Shown piece after piece: positions 28,672 through 38,491 of a DNA stretch of 64,000 nucleotides. The translations under genes and the position numbers were made by a program. Position 1 is the first letter of the stretch. Each line of letters opens with the position of its first letter. The stretch is from Mortierella alpina (taxonomy: Eukaryota; Mortierellomycota; Mortierellomycetes; Mortierellales; Mortierellaceae), in contig JANATF010000022.1 in NCBI GenBank assembly GCA_029449245.1, positions 77,001 to 141,000 on the forward strand, in the 5' to 3' direction. The notes below the pieces were generated by a model that saw only the letters and a program-made list of their open reading frames with translations, made no database searches and was not told the origin of the DNA.

Positions 28672-30108
28672 ATGCAACCTTCAAACAAGCTCACTTTACG
28701 CTGCATCATTGACGGCCAGATTGGTTCAAGCAGCTTTTGCGTCAAGATCTCCAAAGAACTCAGAGTTACAGACCTAAAGGAGCTCATCAAGAACAAAAAC
28801 TTTGACAAAAACAGAAATCCGGTAGCCTATGATTTCTTCCAGCAGGTCGACGCAATCAACCTCATCCTTTGGAGGGTCTCCATCAAAAAACAGCCTCGCG
28901 ACAACTCCGTGGTGCTGCTTTCCCAACTCGGTCGCATGGAGAAGAAGATCATGATATCGTCTAGTCCCTTCTCTGAGTACTTTCAAGAATCACCGGAAGA
29001 TGCATACATTCATATCGTCATCCACAGCTGGGATTCAGCGGCAAACTACCAGCAAGAGCAAGACCTTGCCGAGGATGAAGTGAGCATTCTGGATCTACCT
29101 GCGCTATCCACCACGTTGCACACCAGCCCGAGCCAACAAAACTTGGTTTCTGCAGTCCATGCCTCCGCGTCTGATCATGTCAAGAAGAAGAAACCTTCCC
29201 AAGTCATTATTCCCCACAAAGCAAGCACGCAAGACCACTCAGTGATCTCTGATGCCGCCGATGAGGATGATTTTCAAAGCGAGCAAGGCAGCGCCGACTA
29301 CTCTGACATTGCAGAGGAGGATGGTGATCAAGGCGATCATGAATCCACTGAGGGTTTCCACACTGCCGACGAGGATGACAATTCTAACGTGCAAGGAACC
29401 CCCGAGCACTTCGACACTATGGTGGTTCGGACAGTGAAACGTACCTTTTCCAGCATGGAAGAAAACAGCACCCCGGAAAAAACAAAAAGGGTCTGCTTGT
29501 CCGATGAAGAGAAGCGCGAGTGTTCTGAGCGTATTCATTTAATTCACCAGGCTCAAGATGCAATCCGCAAGCTCAACAAATCCAAACGACGTCCGACCTT
29601 GGACTTGCTTCGATCGTCCATCGACTGCTATGGGCCAGCAAGAGAAGAGGTATCGCGCTGCGTGCTTGAAGATCTTGAAGAAAAAGCTAAAGCGCCACGC
29701 AGCCACTTTCGGAAAATCAACCACAGGATCGCTAAAATCGACGAGTGGAGGCAACACGCCGAGGATCTAGATGCTTTTTCCAGCATGGAAGAATCCACCT
29801 GCGATTCCCCAGAACAAAACAGCACCATAAAGACGATCTGCCTCCCCGATCAAGAGGAGTCTTTGGAGCGTATTCATTTGATTTACCGAGCTCAAGATGC
29901 CATCCTCAAGCTAGAATCATACAAGCAACGTCTGACTTTGGATATACTTGCACACTCCATCGACCGTTATGGACCGGAGACATTGCACAGTACACCCAAC
30001 AATGTTGAGAAAACAGCAAAAGTGTTACGCAGACACTTTCGGGATTTGAAAAACAGGATTGGTAGAATTAGGAGGTGGATGCATAAGGTCGAGGATCTTG
30101 ATACATAA
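28672..30108 (+). CDS. Crinkler-like protein with duplicated C-terminal helical module
   Basis: 478 residues from the ATG at 28,672. CRN-type N-terminal domain: NKLTLRCIIDGQIGSSSF, LRVTDLKELIKNKN, VDAINLILWRVSIKK, SPFSEYFQESPEDAYIHIVI. An acidic linker follows (repeated DxAD/EEDxxQ..). The C-terminal third has two copies of one module: first CSERIHLIHQAQDAIRKL..RRPTLDLLRSSIDCYGP, second LERIHLIYRAQDAILKL..QRLTLDILAHSIDRYGP, each followed by a basic helix. The gene at 33,975 has one diverged copy. Probably intracellular; role of the module unknown. A coding frame in good codon register and conserved modules make the gene call firm. Confidence 0.75.
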   Translation: MQPSNKLTLRCIIDGQIGSSSFCVKISKELRVTDLKELIKNKNFDKNRNPVAYDFFQQVDAINLILWRVSIKKQPRDNSVVLLSQLGRMEKKIMISSSPFSEYFQESPEDAYIHIVIHSWDSAANYQQEQDLAEDEVSILDLPALSTTLHTSPSQQNLVSAVHASASDHVKKKKPSQVIIPHKASTQDHSVISDAADEDDFQSEQGSADYSDIAEEDGDQGDHESTEGFHTADEDDNSNVQGTPEHFDTMVVRTVKRTFSSMEENSTPEKTKRVCLSDEEKRECSERIHLIHQAQDAIRKLNKSKRRPTLDLLRSSIDCYGPAREEVSRCVLEDLEEKAKAPRSHFRKINHRIAKIDEWRQHAEDLDAFSSMEESTCDSPEQNSTIKTICLPDQEESLERIHLIYRAQDAILKLESYKQRLTLDILAHSIDRYGPETLHSTPNNVEKTAKVLRRHFRDLKNRIGRIRRWMHKVEDLDT

Positions 30109-30204
30109 TCTCATAGAAAGTTAACAATCACTGCCAGAATCACTTTTCTTTTTTTAAATGAATACAATCACCGCCAGAATCACTTCTTTTTTTCATACTG
30201 CACC

Positions 30205-30300
30205 AGTAAAGGCAAAAAAAAAATGCTGCATGGGGGGACTGCGGAGAGACGAGAAAGAAAATGCTGCGAGAGCAATTTGGGCAAGACAAGAAAAACAATT
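30205..30300 (+). repeat. ATGCTGCATGGGGG element 3' of a CRN gene
   Basis: An A-run plus ATGCTGCATGGGGGG at about 30,217 and a second weaker copy (ATGCTGCGAGAG) at 30,259; like 1,440-1,500 and 34,890-34,970. The rest of 30,109-30,869 shows no gene. Confidence 0.55.
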
Positions 30301-30869
30301 TCTGCATGAGGGTGCGGGGCGCTGTGAGAAGACAACCTGAGGGTGATATCCGGTATAAGGAGCAAGCAGCGGGCGATTCAGTGAAAGAACAATGTAGTGG
30401 TTAACAACAATTATCAGTGTTAGAAAATGATACCTTACACTAAATACAGGCAAACTCTAAAGCCAACAAGCTCACACGGCCCAATGAGCGTTTCAGCTTT
30501 GGTTACTCAAACCCACTCATGATGGGAGAGCCAAGGAAGAAAAAAGCATCATTGGGCTGGTATGGTATTCACAGGCTGCCTAAAAGAAAAAAACACATCA
30601 AACAAGCAGGTAGGCCTGTACGTGCGATGCCATGCGGCAGTACAAAAGTGACCTCAGAATACGTAGCTCTTGCCGCACTTTCTCCACGTATTATATAAAG
30701 AGGTCGCGACTTCGGGCTGCAACAGGACTCAACCCATTCATTGGGAGGCTTTTTGTAAGTTAATTTTTATAGTTGCGACTTGGTTCATTCGCCGCTGAAG
30801 TAGCACGTCCTTCTACGCCTTTCATCGTTGCCCGATCTATTAAAACTGCCTTGCTTTCCAAATCATCCC

Positions 30870-33040
30870 TCAACAAACCGAACGAACGAACGGTCCTCTC
30901 TGTGGAAACCTATGATATGGCGTGCTCTTCAACTTGGCCTTGTTGTGTTCGCTAACATGCTGGCGGTGCTGTCCGTTATCTGTCAGGTCGCGGTATTTGT
31001 CCTTGATCATGACCTGGTCGCGGTGATGCAACACATCTCCGTGTGTCCTGTCGTACTCCTTGAGCTTTGACCATTTTACAGTTCTCTTCCTCGCAGACTT
31101 GTCGGATGCGCTATAGGTGAATTTTGGAACGAGCTCCAGTAGCCTTTCTTGCTCCTGATTCAACCACGGCCGGTTTTTCTTTCGCGTTCTAAGCTGTGAT
31201 GGCTTGGGCTGGGTAACATTTGTGATGGGTTCAGCTGGAGTTGGGATATGAATTGCCCCATGATGACTTTCGAGCGCAGCATTGTGTCGTCTCTTCTTTG
31301 ATACCCGTGGTATAAACTCCTCGTCACTGCCACCCCCGAATTCTGGTTCTTCCGATGGTTTTGCGATATCAGTGGTACGGCTCACGCGCTCCTCTACGTG
31401 TCTTGCAGTCACGGTAGTCGCTGAAGCTATCGAGTCTGCCTGTTTTAGCTGTCGTCGTATTCCTAACAGATTGGTAGCACCCTGCTGACGATCTGGTCCA
31501 GTGTGATGATCCTGATCAGAAGCTATTGTAACGTCCAAAATCACTGCAGACTGGTGAGGTTCTGCCTTGTTCTTGCTATTGACCTTGCCTGTGTTTTTCT
31601 CAAGTCTATGTTCAGTGTCATTAGTCTCGATGTCCTCATTTTTTGCATGGGGTTCACGAATCTCAGCAATTACATCGCCGATCGAGTCTTACTTTCTATC
31701 ATTCATAGTAATGTCTTGTGCCCTCACAAAGTCCTGGGTGACGTACTCCTTGACCATCAAGTCCGCATCATCGAGAAGAGGAGACAAGGTACGTCGCTCG
31801 AATGACTGAGAGACTGGTTCCTTCTTTAATACTGGATCAGCGTCCTCGAACCAACTCTCATCCAAGTCATCCAGTAAGGCACGATCGTAACCGCTCGCTG
31901 TATGATCACTGTACAGTTTTTCCGTCTTTCCTTTGCGCATCTCTATCAGATCATAGATAAATCCCTTGTCAGCAGGGAAGTTGAGCTGCTGTACGCGGTC
32001 CTGCAGTTGTTGCACAAGTCGCTTTAAAGTATTTTGGTAGAGCCCATAGAGTCGATTGTCATCGTTTGCAGCCTGAATCGCATTTTGTGCCATGAAGTTC
32101 TAAGTCAAGTCATGAGAGTTTGGCGTTGGATTATTGAGCCACTGTCGTAACACTGGTTTTACATTCCTCAAAAAGAAATTGTACCATCGCATCCTGAGAT
32201 ATTCTCCGTGCGACAGGTATGCTCTTGCTGAATTTAGAACCCCCGACCTTCCATGCATTTTCCATGATCTCTCGAAGACTCAAATCCGATCCATGGTCCT
32301 GACGTCTACGAAGCCCCATGACCTAACAGATGTTGAAGGACAATAGGTTCAGTCGGCACGATCCTAACAACTACCGTTGATTTGATCAAAGCAGTCCCTT
32401 TCCTTACCAGCATAACCAGCTGCATAAAAGTTCTCCAGTACGCGCCTTCGATCTCGTCTGATGAATCAAGCTCGCTTTCGAGCGACAAGCGAAACAATTT
32501 TGTATAGCCCACAAGCCCACGCTCCAGCCGCTTTATCTCCAGCACTGGCATAAAGAGCTGGTGCGCCATCACTGACAGATTTAACCGTTCCACAAAGTCT
32601 TCATTGAGCTCGTACTCAAGAACATGTAGTTTCTCAAGATACTCGAAGTTGCGATCCCTTCCGAGCATTGCGTCCTTGCCACCTAACGAGGTAAAACAAT
32701 ACATTGTTGCTAAAGGTTAGATTAGATTAATTCCATTCGGACGTAACAACTGCAAAATGAGTCAAGGGTAGAAGGCTAAATTCTAAACATTACGATTGAG
32801 ACGATTCCATTGCTCTTCGAGCTCTTTTTGTTCTATTCGGAGCTGCAATATGGGATATTTCATGACCAGGAAGCTGTTAAGGTAGACGTGGTTCCAGGCA
32901 TCTAGCGCATTAACAAACTCCTCCTCCTCTAAAAGCTCGTGTGGCGGTGCCTCCTGAGTCATTGATTGCTTTCGTGAGAACTTTTTGGTTACTGGTGAAA
33001 ACGAGGTGAGGAGATTGTCGGTCATTGTGTTGCGGAGCAT
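30870..33040 (-). CDS. Five-exon gene: helical protein with C-terminal Myb/telobox-like domain (TRF/Taz1-like candidate)
   Basis: Exons: 32,794-33,040; 32,408-32,709; 32,185-32,322; 31,693-32,099; 30,870-31,605. Introns of 84, 85, 85 and 87 bases, all GT...AG and in phase; 609 residues. The N-terminal 360 residues are mostly helical (LNSFLVMKYPILQLRIEQKE, VERLNLSVMAHQLFMPVLEI). The linker is polar, with SKKRRHN. Near the C-terminus a Myb/SANT-like domain reads NRPWLNQEQERLLELVPKF ... VKWSKLKEYDR ... VMIKDKYRDLTDN. The last block resembles the telobox V-D-L-K-D-K-W-R of telomere-repeat-binding proteins (TRF1/2, Taz1). Helical N-terminus plus C-terminal Myb is the TRF layout, but I cannot show that the helical part is a TRFH fold. 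Alternative: an ordinary SANT transcription factor. Confidence 0.6.
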
Positions 33041-33204
33041 CAAAGGAGGGAAAACTGGGCTGTAAAGAGAATGATGGATGTGTTAGAACAAGAGGAGGCG
33101 ATGGGTATAAGAGAAGAAGAAAGAGGAAAGGCGAAGGACGAAGAATTGCCGTGGGTTGGAGGCAAAGGCGAAGAAGGTGATTGATGCAAAAAGGAGAGAA
33201 GAAG

Positions 33205-33765
33205 ACGATAGTGCATTCAAAAAAAACGATGGGGCAACACGTCAGAGAGATAGTTCAATGCTTTAGCGCTCTTAAAAGATGGGCGACGTGACCACAAAAC
33301 AAACAAGGGGATGGTGTATGCAAAAATGATGGGAAAACACGCCAGAAAGATGGTACAATGCTTTTGCACGCATAAAAAAGATGGGCAAGGATGCATGCAA
33401 ACAACGATGAGGCAACACGTCAGGGAGATGGGGCAATGCTTTTGAGCGCATAAAAAAGATGGGCGAGCGTGCATTCAAAACAAACAACGGGAAGAAGACG
33501 ATGGTCATGCCGAAACGATGGAACAACACGTCAGAGAGATGGTGCAATGCCTTTAGCGCGCATAAAAAGATGGACAAGGATGCATGCAAACAACGATGGG
33601 GCAACACGTCAGGGAGATGGGGCATTGCTTTTGCGCGCATAAAAAAGATGGGCGAGCGTGCATGCAAAACAAACAACGGGAAGAAGACGATGGTCATGCC
33701 AAAACGATGGGACAACACGTCAGAAAGATGGTACAATGCCATTTGCGCGCATAAAAAAATTGGGT
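33205..33765 (+). repeat. GATGG minisatellite array 4, about 6 units
   Basis: Same family as arrays 1-3. About 33,600-33,745 is almost identical to 22,490-22,640 of array 1, so sequence exchange between them is recent. It ends about 200 bases before the ATG at 33,975. Confidence 0.85.
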
Positions 33766-33974
33766 ATGGTGTGTTAAGCACACAAATCAAAAAAAGGAGA
33801 GTGAACATCGTATTTGAATGGAAACTCAGAGAGGCGAGCTGCGTTCTCATGCATGCATGGAAACCGATGGCAAACACTGAATCTGGATGGTCCAAGGTTG
33901 CTATAAAATGTCCTTGCCAGTCGCCTTTTTCCTCATCTCAGTTATTTTCTCACACTTTCCAAATTTGCCCCAAA

Positions 33975-34802
33975 ATGCAGAAGCCTTCCCAAATCATCAT
34001 TCCCCACAATGCAAGCACGCACGACCACTCAGTGAACTCTGATGCCGCCGATAAGGGTAATTTTCGAAGCGAACAAGACTCCGCCGCGTACTTTGACACT
34101 GCCGAAAAGGATGGTTACCAGAGCGATCCTGCCGATGAGGATGGTTATGAGAGCGATCAAGAAACTGACAAGTGCCTCGATCCTGCCAAGGAGGATGTTT
34201 ACCCGAGCGATCAAGAAACTGACAAGTGCCCCAATCCTGCCGATGAGGATGATTACTTGAGCTACCAAGAAACTGACAAGTGCCTCGATTCTGCCGAGGA
34301 GGATGGTCACCCGAGCGATCAAGAAACTGTCAAGTGCCTCGATCCTGCCGAGGAGGATGGTTGCTTGAGCGATCAAGAAACTGACAAGTGCCTCGATCCT
34401 GCCGAGGAGGATGGTTGCTTGAGCGATCAAGATACTGACAAGTGCCTCGATCCTTTCAAGGACAGTCATCAAGAAAGCCCTAAGCATTTCGACACTGTGG
34501 TTCAAACAGTGAAACGTCCCTGCCCCAGCATGGAAGAAAATAGCACCGCATCTTCTACGAAGAGAGCCTGCTTGGAGGATGCAATGAAGCGCGAGTCATC
34601 AGATCGTATTCGCTTGATTCACCTATTGAAGGATAAAAGAAGCGAGCTCATCGAACGCCGACGACGTCCGACCTTGGATGGGGCCCAAGATACTCTTGAT
34701 GGAACACCAGCGAAAGTTTCAGACAGAGCCCTTCGGAGTATCGATAGGAAAATTGATGCATGCAACAAGTGGTTGAAACGCCTCGAAGAGCTTGATACAT
34801 AA
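33975..34802 (+). CDS. CRN paralogue that lost its N-terminal domain; acidic 18-residue repeats
   Basis: 275 residues from the ATG at 33,975, TATAAAA at 33,902. The promoter and leader match the 28,672 gene, but the protein jumps from MQ straight to KPSQIIIPHNASTHDHSVNS, which in the other gene follows the CRN domain. The header domain was therefore deleted cleanly with the start codon kept. Residues about 52-160 are six copies of an 18-residue acidic repeat (SDQETDKCLDPAEEDG type, 54 bases each; about 34,126-34,460). The end has one helical module (SSDRIRLIHLLKDKRSELIE, RRPTLDGAQDTLDG) as in the paralogue. The frame is open upstream into array 4, but that part is repeat. It may still be expressed as a short nuclear or cytosolic protein. 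Confidence 0.6.
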   Translation: MQKPSQIIIPHNASTHDHSVNSDAADKGNFRSEQDSAAYFDTAEKDGYQSDPADEDGYESDQETDKCLDPAKEDVYPSDQETDKCPNPADEDDYLSYQETDKCLDSAEEDGHPSDQETVKCLDPAEEDGCLSDQETDKCLDPAEEDGCLSDQDTDKCLDPFKDSHQESPKHFDTVVQTVKRPCPSMEENSTASSTKRACLEDAMKRESSDRIRLIHLLKDKRSELIERRRRPTLDGAQDTLDGTPAKVSDRALRSIDRKIDACNKWLKRLEELDT

Positions 34803-35400
34803 TCTCATTGAAGGTAGAAAATCACCCACCGCAGGAATCGTCCTTGTACATTGGAATAAATATGTTTGACATTTAAAAGGGAAGAAAGAACAATACTGCA
34901 TAGCGGGATGGGCGAGGGAAGCAAAGAATGAGCGAGACGGCAAGAAAAAAAAATGCTGCGTTGGAGCAGGCGAAGGATAGGCTGCTTAGCTCTACCAACT
35001 TGCTCAGCCACCTGCCTTTGCCACCATTTCTTTATACCGTGCATCGTCTCCACATTAAATCGACAGGCGATGCAAATTGGGCTGTTTTCAATCACATCTT
35101 GAACTTGCGTGACTCGAATGTCTTAGACAAGTCAAAGATGAACACCGCGTAATGGAACTTGCCTGTATAAAAACCTTAGGAAAGAACTTTGGTTGGTCTT
35201 GAAGGAACCTCAACTGGGCAAACGTGAAGTACATGTAGTGCAAATAAATGCCAGAGATACAGGTGTTTCGTTCCGTTCCCTCTTGAAGTTGCCTCTTGAA
35301 GTTGTGATATCCACGAGATTGTATAAAACTTCGAACCCTATTCCCTCCACTTCTCATACCATCTTTTTCAACTTCCATCTTCCATCCTTTCTCTTGCAAT
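34803..35400 (+). repeat. 3' element and copied BTB upstream region
   Basis: 34,890-34,970 carries two ATGCTGC-type elements as 3' of the 28,672 gene. 35,130-35,400 matches the BTB promoter at about 3,910-4,173 (GCCTGTATAAAAACC, GGTTGGTCTTGAAGGAACCT, AGATACAGGTGTTTCGTT). Confidence 0.65.
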
Positions 35401-35801
35401 ATGTCAGATACTGTATATCAGATATTTACGACGAATTACTAGCATCCAAAGAGGGCGACATCCTTGTCAAACTTAAAGACGGAAATGAACTCAGAGTCAT
35501 CTCATTTCTAATCAAGAAGCGCTCTCCAGTGTTCAAAGCAATGTCGGAGTCCTCGATGCAGGAATCTCTAACAGGCGAGATTGATTTGTCTTCACAGTAC
35601 AGTCTCGAGGCATTTCGGTTCATCAGCCAGCGCTATGGCTACATTGTCCCGGAGATTGGTGATCCCAAAGACCAAAGCGGTCAAAGTCGAGATGAGCTGG
35701 ACTTAGGTGCGTCAGCCAGCGCCTTAACCCACAGTGTAAGGTTCAGACAAGAACTTGAAGAGAAGGCAAGATGGGCAGTGGAAAGGAATGTTCAAGGATA
35801 G
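35401..35801 (+). pseudogene. Broken BTB copy fused to antisense LRR repeat sequence
   Basis: The ATG at 35,401 is followed by a small insertion that shifts the frame (compare MADISDIYDE at 4,174); the BTB frame is then open through SDIYDELLASKEGDILVKL to YSLEAF. There it switches at about 35,620 to CAGCCAGCGC..., GGTCAAAGTCGAG and CTTAGGTGCGTCAGCCAGCG, which is the 84-base LRR repeat of the 39.5-kb gene read from the opposite strand. The result is a chimera with an out-of-frame start, most likely not functional. Confidence 0.75.
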
Positions 35802-35987
35802 AATCTATTGCAAATCTGGGGTACTTCTATATAAGAATCTATGCCTATTTATGTCTATGAGTTACCTGACAGAATGTACCATTGTGGGAACCCGGTAGGA
35901 CTTGGAACTGGTCAGAAGCCTTCCGGAATAGCGACTAATCAGGAGCCAGGAAGGTGTCGCTAATTGCGCTGTGGCAAACAGCTCCGA

Positions 35988-36947
35988 TCAGGACTGGGTA
36001 AGGTCTAGTCTGGAAAACCAGGGTCTAGGCGTGGTTCGTGACACGTAGTCTCCGATGAGCAAGTTGGTCAAAGTCGAATTGCAGTTGAGTGATTCAGTCA
36101 GCGCCTCTGCCCCTGCGTCTTTGATCCTGTTGCAAGTCAAATCCAAAGTAGTAAGAGTCGCGTTGATCTTGAGTGCTTCAGACAATGCTTGAGCTCCTTG
36201 GTCACCAATTTCATTGACAGACAAGTCTAAAGTGGTAAGAGTCGTGTTGATCTTGAGTGCTTCAGACAATACCTGAGCTCCTCGATCTTGAATCACATTT
36301 GAAGACAAGTTCAAAGTGGATAGAGTTGCGTTGATCTTGAGTGCTTCAGACAATGCCTGGGTTCCTTCGTCCCAGATAAAGTTGTTATATAAATTCACTG
36401 TCGTCAAACAGGAGTTCCTTTTGAGGGCTTTAGAGATCTCATTAATTCCTTCGTCTCTCAAATTGTTGCCACTCAAAACCAACGTGGTGAGAGTCGAGTT
36501 TGTCTCAAGTGCCTCAGCCAGCGTGTAGGCGTCGCCGTCCATTTTGATGTTCCCCATGTTCAAAGTCGTCAGAGTTGAGTTGGTCTTTAGTGCCTCACAT
36601 AGTGCCAGACATAATTCGGGTTTGACTGAAATGTTGTGTACGTCTAGACAAGCTAAACTGGAGTTGTTCGAGATGCTTGATACAACTGCTTCTAGATAGG
36701 ACTCTTTTGATAGGAGCTGATGAGCAGAACACTCGAAAGTTACGCTTCTTATATGATCCTCGTATGCTCTGTAAGACTCCAAGCTGACTCCATCTTTCGA
36801 CACAACGACATCCTTGTAAAGCGGCTGTGTTAATGACTTGTTCCACTCCTTATTCACACGTGCACCAGACGCAAGGCTACCGGGATCAAGATATCTGCCA
36901 ATCATTGCGAAAAGCTCAGGTATTTCGAGTGGGGTAGAACGCTCCAT
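35988..36947 (-). CDS. F-box-like protein with RI-type leucine-rich repeats
   Basis: 319 residues, ATG start. The N-terminus, STPLEIPELFAMIGRYLDPGSLASGARVNKEWNKSLTQPLYKDV, is an F-box-like segment as in the 39,480 gene. About seven LRRs of 28 residues follow, of the ribonuclease-inhibitor kind (ALKTNSTLTTLNM.., EALKINATLTTLDLTCNRIKDAGAEALTESL). Such LRRs form a curved protein-binding solenoid; with an F-box they would act as the substrate receptor of an SCF ligase (inference). The last residues (SRTTPRPWFSRLDLTQS) leave the repeat register, suggesting 3' truncation compared with the longer neighbour. A CRE/inverted-repeat element lies 97-140 bases upstream. Confidence 0.8.
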   Translation of the reverse strand: MERSTPLEIPELFAMIGRYLDPGSLASGARVNKEWNKSLTQPLYKDVVVSKDGVSLESYRAYEDHIRSVTFECSAHQLLSKESYLEAVVSSISNNSSLACLDVHNISVKPELCLALCEALKTNSTLTTLNMGNIKMDGDAYTLAEALETNSTLTTLVLSGNNLRDEGINEISKALKRNSCLTTVNLYNNFIWDEGTQALSEALKINATLSTLNLSSNVIQDRGAQVLSEALKINTTLTTLDLSVNEIGDQGAQALSEALKINATLTTLDLTCNRIKDAGAEALTESLNCNSTLTNLLIGDYVSRTTPRPWFSRLDLTQS

Positions 36948-37043
36948 ATCGGCGAGATTGCAATGATAATTTTTTCGTGGCTTTTATAGTTCAAACTGCA
37001 GCGCCCCTGAGAGTGGCTCAAATGGGAATGATTACGCAAGATC

Positions 37044-37084
37044 ATGACGTCAATATATTTACTTCCTTTCCGTACAGGAAATAA
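37044..37084 (+). promoter_or_regulatory. CRE plus TTACTTCC/GGAAATAA inverted repeat, copy 4
   Basis: TGACGTCA at 37,044-37,051, TTACTTCC at about 37,059-37,066 and GGAAATAA at 37,077-37,084. It is about 100 bases upstream of the LRR gene ATG (minus strand), so it may be part of its promoter. Confidence 0.6.
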
Positions 37085-37383
37085 CAGATTAATTTACCAC
37101 CGCTCCCACGCCTTTGCCACCTCCCACGCTATTTACTTTGAAGCTCTGAACCCATCCCCTCTGTCGGCAAATTTTACGCTGCATAAGAGCTGGTACAAAA
37201 TGTCGCCCTCTACTATGGAGGCACTTGAGATCTATAGCATACTTTGTTGGCGGTGTTTATTTGTTCCATTCAACTGTCAGAGTGAGCTCCTGTCACAGGG
37301 ATGGCTAAAGGAAAGGACCAATAGTGCATGTTCCAGGAGCCCGGGAAACCACAGGTCAAAATCTGTTTCGGTTGGACTAGCAA

Positions 37384-37791
37384 TCACGGCGTGTTTCTAT
37401 TCCGTTCAAGCTCATCTAGACGTTGTTGAAACTGCTTGATTGTCGCTTCATGTTCTTCGATGGTCTTTTGGAGCTGCGTATTGTGCGCCATGACGTTCGT
37501 TAACGCATCTTCCATATAAAGCCTGAAGTATAGGTTGAATCCAGGAGTACCAACACGCTGTTGGCGTGAGTTTCGTCGTGAATAAGGACGTTGTGTCCGC
37601 GTGCGGTGCGCAAGCGAGGAACACAGAGGGGCAGTAGGCTATTGAGGTACGGTGGGCCCTATTATAGCTGATGTAGCACTGCTTGAGGGCATGAATGATG
37701 GACCATGTCCATAGAGAGTGCAACCCTCGTAGCGGTGTTCAATGATCGATGGCGGAGATACGGCTGCCTCACAGGTGCAGGTTAAATCCAT
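37384..37791 (-). CDS. CxC coiled-coil protein, paralogue of 1,578-1,853
   Basis: N-terminus MDLTCTCEAAV..IIEHRYEGC parallels MNFTCDCGETV..FTEHRNQGC. The coiled coil TPGFNLYFRLYMEDALTNV, QLQKTIEEHEATIKQF and QQRLDELERN matches the first copy to the stop codon. Between them the frame has one in-frame TAG. A GT-AG intron of 93 bases (37,558-37,650, GTACCT...CAACAG) would remove it and keep phase, giving 104 residues; otherwise the gene carries a nonsense mutation. Because the coiled coil is conserved in frame downstream, I favour the intron. Function unknown. Confidence 0.6.
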
Positions 37792-38491
37792 GCTGGGTCT
37801 CACTGTTAACGAGAAATGGTTTTGAAAGAGGTGCTGGGTTGATGGGAAGGTAGAGAACAAGTTGGCAAAACATCTCAACTAGATTTTATAGCACGTTCTA
37901 AATCATGGAAGGGAGAGCGTCGTACAGTATGCTTGAAACAATAAGGATTTCACATTGCAGGAGACATGGCGAAGCTTATGTCGCAGTTGCGTTCGGAGAA
38001 ATACTTAGAGGTGCGTGCAGGATAGTTTCGCGGGACGGCAACAAAGGGCATGCATGCCTCCCACATGCCAAGTCTTAAAGTCGGGCCATTCTTGTTCTGC
38101 CTCCATGCAGCATTTTTTCCGATCCTTCCCCTTGAAGTAATTTTTCCTCGCCATTCTCATGCCCTGTCTCATTTTCTATCCACGAAGAAAGATCTGGGGC
38201 ATGCACAACAGAGAAAAGAAGGGCATTGCAAAACTCAAGAGTATTCTGGCAAGAGGATGCCGAATCAGGAGGGTATGATGAGAACATAACAGATGCCCTC
38301 ACAGGGCGGCAAGAGGATGTTGAAGCATAAGGAATGCAGATAAACAAGGACAGGAAAGGGCGGACTTGGTTTGGGCTGCAAAGTGCTTATAGCGACGTTG
38401 CTGCCGACAAATTACTTTTTATGTTGTATGTAATGTGCACTGAGACTATCAAATGCTCAGTACTTACCGTACTTTCCGTTACTCCCCTTTA
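37792..38491. other. Intergenic, no gene seen
   Basis: A reversed copy of the TGCTGCATGG element (CCATGCAGCATTTTTT at 38,103). No supported frame. Confidence 0.45.

Noticed and set aside
31689-33043. Four separate small minus-strand genes
   Set aside because: They join in phase through introns of 84-87 bases into one five-exon gene with the Myb-like exon.
34029-34505. Minus-strand 158-codon frame opposite the acidic repeats
   Set aside because: Antisense of the 54-base coding repeat in the 33,975 gene; no independent support.
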